Assembly: GCA_945485605.1 (NCBI GenBank)
Contig: CALYSG010000028.1
Span: 1 to 15,072, forward strand
Direction of reading: 5' to 3'
Length of the DNA stretch: 15,072 nucleotides
Origin: an uncultured Clostridia bacterium
Lineage (GTDB): Bacteria > Bacillota > Clostridia > Oscillospirales > CAG-272
Below are positions 6,417 to 12,313 of the stretch, one piece after another. The position numbers and the translations under genes were made by a program. The notes under the pieces are model-generated. The model was not told the origin of the DNA and did no database searches. It saw nothing but the letters and a program-made list of their open reading frames with translations. Numbering within the stretch: the stretch's first letter is position 1; every line of letters begins with the position of its first letter.

Positions 6417-8011
6417 TGCTTGTCGCTCTTTTGAAAAAACAGCTTCTTGAAATAAACCGCGGATTTTTCGTCAATGTGAAGACCGGAAAGCAAAGGTCGA
6501 AGGTATCCAGCGTCGCTTTAATAGTACTTTATGCCGCTCTTATGGTTTTCATTATCGGCGGAATGTTCACGGCTCTTGCCATAGGCATCTGTAAGCCCAT
6601 GACCGATGCGGGTCTTTGTTGGCTGTATTTCACTTTGTTCAGACTGATAGCGGTTGCCATGGGAGTATTCGGGAGCGTTTTCAATACCTACGCCGGGCTT
6701 TACCTTGCGAAGGACAACGATCTTCTGCTTTCGCTGCCGATCCCGGTACACACTCTCCTTGTATCAAGGCTTCTCGGCGTCTATATTATGGGATTTATGT
6801 TTTCGGAGGTCGTGCTGATCCCTTCGATCGTTGTATATGCGTTTTTTACTCCGTTCAGCGTTTATACGGTGATCGGCTCGCTGACAACATTCCTGACTGT
6901 TCCGATGACCGTACTTGTGCTGTCCTGCATTTTCGGTTGGATGATAGCGAAAATAAGTGTAAAGCTCAAAAACAGGAGCTTTATCACAGTAATCATCTCG
7001 CTCGTCGCTTTCGCGGCATATTATTTTGTTTATTTTCAGGCGAGCCGGATAATATCCTCGCTCATCGAAAATTCCGGTGTGATAAGCAGCGGAATAATGA
7101 ATTACGCTTATCCCCTGTATGTCGCGGGACTTTCGGGAACCGGAGATATTCCATCGGTCCTGTCCGTGGTCCTTATGACGGCGGCGGTTTGCGCGCTGGC
7201 ATACCTTGTGCTTTCAAAAAGCTTTATTAAGATCGCCACGTCGTCGGGCGGAACGGCAAAGGTAAGAAAGAAAAAGTCCGAAATGCGTGCCGCAAGCCCT
7301 TTCGCTACACTGCTGAAAAAGGAATTCAGACGCTTTGCGTCAAGCCCGACATATATGCTTAACTGCGGACTCGGCACGGTCCTGATCACCGCGGCGGCGA
7401 TATTTGCCGTAATAAAGGGAGGACAGATCGCGGATTTTGCTGTCAGGGAGTTCCCCGGGCTGAATATACTTCCGTCAGCTGTCGGCATTGCAGTGTGTAT
7501 GCTTTCAACGATGAATATTACTACGGCGCCTTCGGTATCGCTTGAGGGAAAGAATATCTGGATACTTCAGTCGCTGCCGGTGGATTGCAGGCAGATATTA
7601 CGTGCGAAGCTGTGTGTGCAGTTGATAATTACGACAATTCCCGCAGTATTCTGCGTTATATGTGCCGGAATATCAATGAGACTCGGCTTTTTCGGCACGC
7701 TTCTCGCGCTTCTGTTCGTTTTATCCTTTACTGTTCTTTCGGCTTGCTTTGGGTTGTTTGTTAATCTTCGCCACCCGAATCTTACGTGGAAAAGCGAAGT
7801 TACACCTATAAAACAGAGCCTCAGTACGTTTCTTGCGCTTTTCGGGGGCTGGCTGTACGTTATGGCAGCGGCTGTGGTTCTTTTCATTGCGGGGACGACG
7901 GTGGGCAGTGCTGTTGGACTCGCGGTATTTTCAGCTGTGAATCTGGGACTCGCATTTGCGCTCTACCGTTGGATCAACGTCCGCGGAAGCACTGTTTTCT
8001 CAAAACTATGA
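6416..8011 (+). CDS. ABC-2 type exporter permease, two-repeat 12-TM type
   Basis: A 531-residue integral membrane protein with many hydrophobic segments, for example at residues 32-58, 67-92, 118-145, 148-178, 188-207, 248-267, 320-343, 389-407, 413-437 and 469-515. Two related halves are visible. DNDLLLSLPIPVHTLLVSRLLG (100-121, first half) and KNIWILQSLPVDCRQILRAKLC (369-390, second half) look like the same amphipathic motif repeated after duplication, so one polypeptide may form the whole transmembrane pore. A basic linker (AKVRKKKSEMR, 271-281) is probably cytoplasmic. It is translated with the ATPase (one-base overlap). Substrate is unknown; such pairs are annotated only as putative exporters in Clostridia. 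Confidence 0.88.
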   Translation: MLVALLKKQLLEINRGFFVNVKTGKQRSKVSSVALIVLYAALMVFIIGGMFTALAIGICKPMTDAGLCWLYFTLFRLIAVAMGVFGSVFNTYAGLYLAKDNDLLLSLPIPVHTLLVSRLLGVYIMGFMFSEVVLIPSIVVYAFFTPFSVYTVIGSLTTFLTVPMTVLVLSCIFGWMIAKISVKLKNRSFITVIISLVAFAAYYFVYFQASRIISSLIENSGVISSGIMNYAYPLYVAGLSGTGDIPSVLSVVLMTAAVCALAYLVLSKSFIKIATSSGGTAKVRKKKSEMRAASPFATLLKKEFRRFASSPTYMLNCGLGTVLITAAAIFAVIKGGQIADFAVREFPGLNILPSAVGIAVCMLSTMNITTAPSVSLEGKNIWILQSLPVDCRQILRAKLCVQLIITTIPAVFCVICAGISMRLGFFGTLLALLFVLSFTVLSACFGLFVNLRHPNLTWKSEVTPIKQSLSTFLALFGGWLYVMAAAVVLFIAGTTVGSAVGLAVFSAVNLGLAFALYRWINVRGSTVFSKL

Positions 8012-8040
8012 CGAAAAAAGTTTAAAAGCTCCGAATTTCA

Positions 8041-8069
8041 TTGATTTTTGCGGTGCTGTGTGGTAAAAT
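8041..8069 (+). promoter_or_regulatory. Promoter of nagB and the phosphohexomutase
   Basis: TTGATT (8041-8046), a 17-base spacer and TAAAAT (8064-8069), with TG one base before the -10 box (extended -10). Transcription would begin near 8076. It lies 29 bases after the exporter permease stop, where I see no clear terminator, so some read-through from the exporter is possible. Confidence 0.65.
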
Positions 8070-8106
8070 AAAGAAAATTAAAAAAACACCCTCGGAGGAA
8101 ATAAAA

Positions 8107-8817
8107 ATGAAATTTATCACGACAAACAGTTATGAAAGACTCAGCGAGCTTGCCGCCGAGTATATCGCGGCACAGGTCATACTTAAGCCCGAAAGCGTCC
8201 TCGGACTTGCGACCGGGTCGTCACCCGTAGGCATCTACAAATGCCTTACAGAGAAATTCAGAAAGGGCAATCTTGATTTTTCAAAAACGGTTTCGATAAA
8301 CCTTGACGAGTATGTCGGACTTGACGGAAGTCACGAGCAGAGCTATCGCTATTTTATGCAGGAAAACCTCTTTGATCATGTATTCTTCAAACCGGAAAAT
8401 ACATTTGTGCCGAACGGCTGTGCCGAAGACCTTGCCGCCGAGTGCCGTGAATACGACGCGAGAGTGCGACGTTTCGGCGGAATCGACCTTCAGCTGCTCG
8501 GGATAGGCTTTGACGGTCACATAGGATTTAACGAACCCGACGATCATTTTACGGCAGAGACTCATGTTGTAGACCTTCTTCCTTCGACGATCGAGGCGAA
8601 CTCAAGGTTCTTTTCAAGCATTGATGAGGTACCGAAGCAGGCAATCACCATGGGCATGGGCTCTATAATGAATGCGAGAAAGATACTTCTTATAGCCAAC
8701 GGGCAGAAGAAGAAGGAAGTACTTATGGAAGCTATGAACGGTAATATAACGCCGCGCCTTCCCGCGTCGATCCTTCAGCTTCACAGAGATGTAACGGTTA
8801 TTTTCAGTGAGGAGTAA
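8107..8817 (+). CDS. nagB: Glucosamine-6-phosphate deaminase
   Basis: A 236-residue cytoplasmic enzyme converting glucosamine-6-phosphate to fructose-6-phosphate and ammonia. The substrate loop LATGSSPVGIY is at 34-44. The catalytic residues correspond to the E. coli enzyme with an offset of five: D67 in NLDEYVGL, D136, H138 and E143 in GFDGHIGFNEP. The sequence ITMGMGSIMNARKILLIANG is also diagnostic. The ATG at 8107 has GGAGG at 8094-8098. The frame is open upstream to 8041, but that lies within the promoter and has no binding site. The protein ends shortly after the core fold, like Bacillus NagB and without the C-terminal extension of E. coli (266 residues), so allosteric control by GlcNAc-6-P is doubtful. 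It is cotranscribed with a phosphohexomutase. Confidence 0.95.
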   Translation: MKFITTNSYERLSELAAEYIAAQVILKPESVLGLATGSSPVGIYKCLTEKFRKGNLDFSKTVSINLDEYVGLDGSHEQSYRYFMQENLFDHVFFKPENTFVPNGCAEDLAAECREYDARVRRFGGIDLQLLGIGFDGHIGFNEPDDHFTAETHVVDLLPSTIEANSRFFSSIDEVPKQAITMGMGSIMNARKILLIANGQKKKEVLMEAMNGNITPRLPASILQLHRDVTVIFSEE

Positions 8818-8828
8818 ATCAACACTTT

Positions 8829-10244
8829 ATGGCTGACATAAGATTCGGGACCGGCGGCTGGAGAGCCGTAATAGGCGAGGATTTCACACGTGATAACATA
8901 CGCCGCGTCGGGCAGGGCGTATTTGAACTTATGAAAGAAGAGGGGCACACGGAAAGGCCGGTCGTCATAGGCTACGACAGGCGCTTTCTCTCCGACCGCG
9001 CGTCTGTCTGGCTTGCTGAGGTCCTTTGCGCCAACGGTGTAAAGGTGCTCTATATGAAGCGATCGGCGCCAACACCTCTTGTTATGTACACCGTAAAGGA
9101 AGAAGAACTCTTTTACGGGCTGGAGGTCACGGCGAGCCACAATCCCCCCGAGTACAACGGTGTAAAGCTGATAGTCGAAGAGGGCAGGGATGCACCGGTC
9201 GAACGTACACAAAGACTTGAAGAGCTTATCGCAAAGGTCGGTGAGCCGGCGTATATACCTTTTGAGAAGGCAGTCGGCGACGGACTTGCCGTATGCCTAA
9301 AAAACCCATTCAACGGGTTCATAGATTCGATCATATCGAATCTTGACATGAATGTCATAAGGGAACACGGACCGAGGATACTCTTCGACCCGATGCACGG
9401 CTCCGGCACATATCCGTTGATGGCGATCCTATATACCGCAAGGTGTACTGTCGACCTTATGAATTACAATAAGGATGCCTACTTCGGCGGAAGTATGCCG
9501 GCACCGGGTAAGAGCAGGCTCTATGACCTTCGTGACCGTGTTATCGCCGGTGGATATGAGCTCGGGATCGCGACCGACGGCGACGGGGACAGGCTCGGGA
9601 TAATTGACAGCAACGGAGAGTATATAGACGCGAATCAGATACTTGCGATGCTTTACTGCTACCTTCACGAGTACCGGGGCTGGAAAGGTCCTGTTGTAAG
9701 AAACCTTGCCACGACGCATATGCTTGACAGAATGGCGGAGGACTACGGAGAGAAGTGCTACGAGGTCCCGGTGGGGTTCAAGTATATATCGGCAAAGCTC
9801 GATGAAGTCGATGCCGTTCTCGGAGGAGAATCGTCGGGCGGTCTGACCGTCCGCGGTCATATATTCGGAAAGGACTCGATCTACGCGGCGGCACTGTTTG
9901 TCGAGATGATGAGCGCGATCGGCAAGTCGCCATCCGAATTCTGGGAAGAGCTTACCGAAAAATACGGTAACCACGTTATGGCAGAGGACAATCTTGTCTT
10001 TCGCCCGGAGGATAAGGAAAGCATAGACCGCACCGTTATGGTTGAGAAGCGTATCCCCGACTTCGGTAAGCCGATAGAAAAGGTCGGCTACGAGGACGGA
10101 TGCAAGGTCTACTTCACCGACGGATCATTTGTCATCTGCCGTTTTTCGGGCACCGAGCCGCTCCTTCGGATATTCGCAGAAGCGCGTGATGAAGCATCGG
10201 CGCGAGAGCTTATCGGTCGTTTCAAGAGTTTCCTGAGTATTTGA
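8829..10244 (+). CDS. Phosphohexomutase (phosphoglucomutase/phosphomannomutase family)
   Basis: A 471-residue alpha-D-phosphohexomutase, moving phosphate between C1 and C6 of a hexose. Domain 1 has FGTGGWRA at residues 6-13 and the phosphoserine loop TASHNPP with S103. Domain 2 has the Mg-binding loop DGDGDR (D250, D252, D254). Domain 3 has the sugar-specificity loop GGESSGG (332-338). Domain 4 has the phosphate-binding RFSGTEP (438-444). The specificity loop is not the GlmM type, so glucose- or mannose-phosphate is more likely than glucosamine-phosphate, but I cannot settle this. It begins 11 bases after nagB. The nearest AGGAG (8810-8814) is 14 bases away, a long gap suggesting modest initiation or coupling to nagB. 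A hairpin terminator follows. Confidence 0.92.
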   Translation: MADIRFGTGGWRAVIGEDFTRDNIRRVGQGVFELMKEEGHTERPVVIGYDRRFLSDRASVWLAEVLCANGVKVLYMKRSAPTPLVMYTVKEEELFYGLEVTASHNPPEYNGVKLIVEEGRDAPVERTQRLEELIAKVGEPAYIPFEKAVGDGLAVCLKNPFNGFIDSIISNLDMNVIREHGPRILFDPMHGSGTYPLMAILYTARCTVDLMNYNKDAYFGGSMPAPGKSRLYDLRDRVIAGGYELGIATDGDGDRLGIIDSNGEYIDANQILAMLYCYLHEYRGWKGPVVRNLATTHMLDRMAEDYGEKCYEVPVGFKYISAKLDEVDAVLGGESSGGLTVRGHIFGKDSIYAAALFVEMMSAIGKSPSEFWEELTEKYGNHVMAEDNLVFRPEDKESIDRTVMVEKRIPDFGKPIEKVGYEDGCKVYFTDGSFVICRFSGTEPLLRIFAEARDEASARELIGRFKSFLSI

Positions 10245-10282
10245 TATTTTAAGAAAAGTCTGCCATATTAGGTCTGCAATTT

Positions 10283-10315
10283 GCACGCCGTTTGGCGGGC
10301 TTTCCTTGTTTTTTT
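10283..10315 (+). terminator. Rho-independent terminator after the phosphohexomutase
   Basis: GCACGCC (10283-10289) pairs with GGCGGGC (10294-10300) around a GTTT loop, with one A-G mismatch. A T-rich run ending in seven consecutive T follows (10301-10315). It closes the nagB operon and lies just upstream of the next promoter. Confidence 0.75.
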
Positions 10316-10325
10316 AAGACTAATA

Positions 10326-10354
10326 TTTACAGCCGTGAGCAAATGTGTTATAAT
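10326..10354 (+). promoter_or_regulatory. Promoter of the lipoprotein-hydrolase/ABC operon
   Basis: TTTACA (10326-10331), a 17-base spacer and TATAAT (10349-10354), with TG one base before the -10 box. Transcription would start near 10361, about 20 bases before the ATG at 10382. This rules out a longer reading that begins at 10292. Confidence 0.8.
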
Positions 10355-10381
10355 AATGGCACATTCGAAGCGAGAGGTGGC

Positions 10382-11602
10382 ATGATGAATATAAAAAATG
10401 TTATTAAGAGGTCAATATGCGCAGTTGCGGCGCTTGCTATGATTATTTGCACCGCTTCGTGCGTATCGGGAGGAAACGGCTCCGGAATCCCAAACGATAT
10501 TTCCGGAACGGGCGGCGGTAGCGTCACCGAAAAGCCAAAGGAGGAAAACGATCTGTCGGCAGTTTCCGATGCCCTGAAAAACGCTGCGATAACCGATGAG
10601 ATCGCGCTTTCTCCGCTTGCACTCCCCGCTTCGAGCAGCAAGTTTTCCGCAGAACTCGCTCTTCAGGCACTCACGCTCTGTTCGGGACATACGAAGGAAA
10701 AAGAGGGAGAGCTTTTCTCTGAAGCAGGTCTGAAAGTAGTGATACAGAACGGCTACGGCAAGGATTCCGATGATCTCTCGCACACCTGCGCATACACTGT
10801 CGGAAAAGGAGAGGTGACGCTCGGCGGCAAAAAAAGAACCGTTTTCGCCGTTGCGATAAGGGGAACCGAGGGCGGCGAGTGGTACTCTGATTTCGATTTT
10901 GCTCCGTCTCACAGCGACGAAGCGCTGTTTGCGGAGAACTTTCTTTTCGCCGCAGAGGAGGTCTTTTCGGGTATCTCGGGCGTATTAAAGAGCACCGCCG
11001 AGCCTGTCATACTTGTTTGCGGGCACAGCCGCGGTGCTGCCTGCGCGAACATTCTCGGATTGCTGCTTGATTCTCGATACGGCAAAGAAAATGTCTACGT
11101 CTACACCTTTGCGACACCTGCGACAAGGCGCGGGGAGCAGATATCCAATGATTGCGACAATATTTTCAACGTAATAAACAGCGGGGACATCGTAACTGCG
11201 CTTCCGCTCGCGGCTTGGGGCTTCTCAAGATTCGGAAAGGATATTCTCCTTTCGGCAGATGATGCTGCCGAAAAAAGAGTTTCGGAGTGCATATCGGTGC
11301 TTCTTACGCTTGCACCTACTGTTTCGTCATATTACGGTGACCGACATTCGCTTACCTCTGCGGGGCTTTCGGAGGACGGTATCACACCATTTGACCTTAT
11401 TGTCGCTTTGCTCGGCCAGATCGGGAAGGGGAGCGAAGTCGAAAGTATTCCGATATATCTTATTTCATCCGACAGCGACCTGTATCCTCTTTTAAAGCTC
11501 GCCGAGAGGGGAGCCGAGGATCACGGCGCGCTTTTCGCCGCAATGCTGACCGAACACTTACCCGGGACTTATTTCCATATGATAAAAAATGCTGACAGGT
11601 GA
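10382..11602 (+). CDS. Probable secreted lipoprotein with class 3 lipase-like alpha/beta-hydrolase fold
   Basis: A 406-residue protein with a signal peptide: basic KNVIKR, hydrophobic SICAVAALAMIIC, then TASC with C27 as probable lipidation site. The lipobox is imperfect, with Thr at -3. A Gly/Ser/Pro-rich linker leads to a hydrolase domain. VAIRGTE resembles the oxyanion strand of class 3 lipases. GHSRG gives nucleophile S216, NSGDIV gives likely D269, and H322 in GDRHSL (or H399 in YFHMI) may complete the triad. WGFSRFGKD after the Asp resembles DUF2974/class 3-lipase-like proteins. It probably acts outside the cell, anchored to the membrane; substrate (lipid, peptide or ester) is unknown. 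Two adjacent ATGs (10382, 10385) follow GAGAGGTGG. It ends nine bases before an ABC ATPase gene, whose binding site overlaps this stop codon. Confidence 0.8.
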   Translation: MMNIKNVIKRSICAVAALAMIICTASCVSGGNGSGIPNDISGTGGGSVTEKPKEENDLSAVSDALKNAAITDEIALSPLALPASSSKFSAELALQALTLCSGHTKEKEGELFSEAGLKVVIQNGYGKDSDDLSHTCAYTVGKGEVTLGGKKRTVFAVAIRGTEGGEWYSDFDFAPSHSDEALFAENFLFAAEEVFSGISGVLKSTAEPVILVCGHSRGAACANILGLLLDSRYGKENVYVYTFATPATRRGEQISNDCDNIFNVINSGDIVTALPLAAWGFSRFGKDILLSADDAAEKRVSECISVLLTLAPTVSSYYGDRHSLTSAGLSEDGITPFDLIVALLGQIGKGSEVESIPIYLISSDSDLYPLLKLAERGAEDHGALFAAMLTEHLPGTYFHMIKNADR

Positions 11603-11611
11603 GGAGATAAA

Positions 11612-12313
11612 ATGGCTTACATAGAATTTGAACACGTTTCCAAGATATACAATAGCGGTGAGAATAAGATCTATGCGCTGAACGATATGAGCTTCACCGT
11701 CGAAAAGGGAGAGCTTTGCGTGATCGTCGGTCACAGCGGCGCGGGAAAGACCACGCTCCTCAACATTCTCGGAGGTATGGACAGCGCTTCTGAGGGAACC
11801 GTTAAGCTCGACGGCAGGGTCATAAGCAATATGAGCGACCGCGAGCTGACGGATTACAGGCGCACTGATGTAGGCTTTGTTTTTCAGTTTTATAACCTTG
11901 TGCAGAACCTTACGGCACTTGAAAACGTCGAGCTTGCCGCCGAGATCTGCCGCGACAGCCTTGACGCGGCGAAAACTCTCGAATCGGTCGGACTCGCAGA
12001 CAGAATGAATAACTTCCCGGCACAACTCTCGGGAGGGGAGCAGCAGAGAGTCTCTATTGCACGCGCCATTGCAAAGAACCCGAAAATAATCCTTTGCGAC
12101 GAGCCTACGGGCGCACTTGATTTCAATACGGGAAAGGCGGTGCTGGAGCTTCTTCAGAACACCTGCCGCGAGACGGGCAAGACGGTAATAATAATCACGC
12201 ATAACGGGGTTTTGACTCAGATCGCCGATCGAGTGATAAGGGTCAGAAGCGGAAAGGTCATATCTGTTGAAGAGAATGCTTCGCCGATTCCGGTTGAAAG
12301 GATCGAATGGTAA
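11612..12313 (+). CDS. ABC transporter ATP-binding protein, MacB/LolD family
   Basis: A 233-residue ATPase of the type that pairs with FtsX-like permeases. Walker A GHSGAGKTT is at 40-48, Q-loop Q92 in VFQFYNL, signature LSGGEQQR at 139-146, Walker B ILCDEPTGALD with D163 and E164, and H-loop H197 in ITHN. The GALD D-loop and QFYNL-type Q-loop are typical of the MacB/LolD/FtsE group, which drives conformational change in a permease with a large extracellular domain and need not pump a substrate through a pore. GAGGAG at 11601-11606 precedes the ATG by five bases. Its stop codon is directly followed by the permease ATG. Confidence 0.92.
   Translation: MAYIEFEHVSKIYNSGENKIYALNDMSFTVEKGELCVIVGHSGAGKTTLLNILGGMDSASEGTVKLDGRVISNMSDRELTDYRRTDVGFVFQFYNLVQNLTALENVELAAEICRDSLDAAKTLESVGLADRMNNFPAQLSGGEQQRVSIARAIAKNPKIILCDEPTGALDFNTGKAVLELLQNTCRETGKTVIIITHNGVLTQIADRVIRVRSGKVISVEENASPIPVERIEW

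Noticed and set aside
8012..8106. Riboswitch or terminator in the leader between the exporter and nagB
   Set aside because: The stretch is under 100 bases; I find only promoter hexamers and a ribosome binding site, with no convincing stem-loop.
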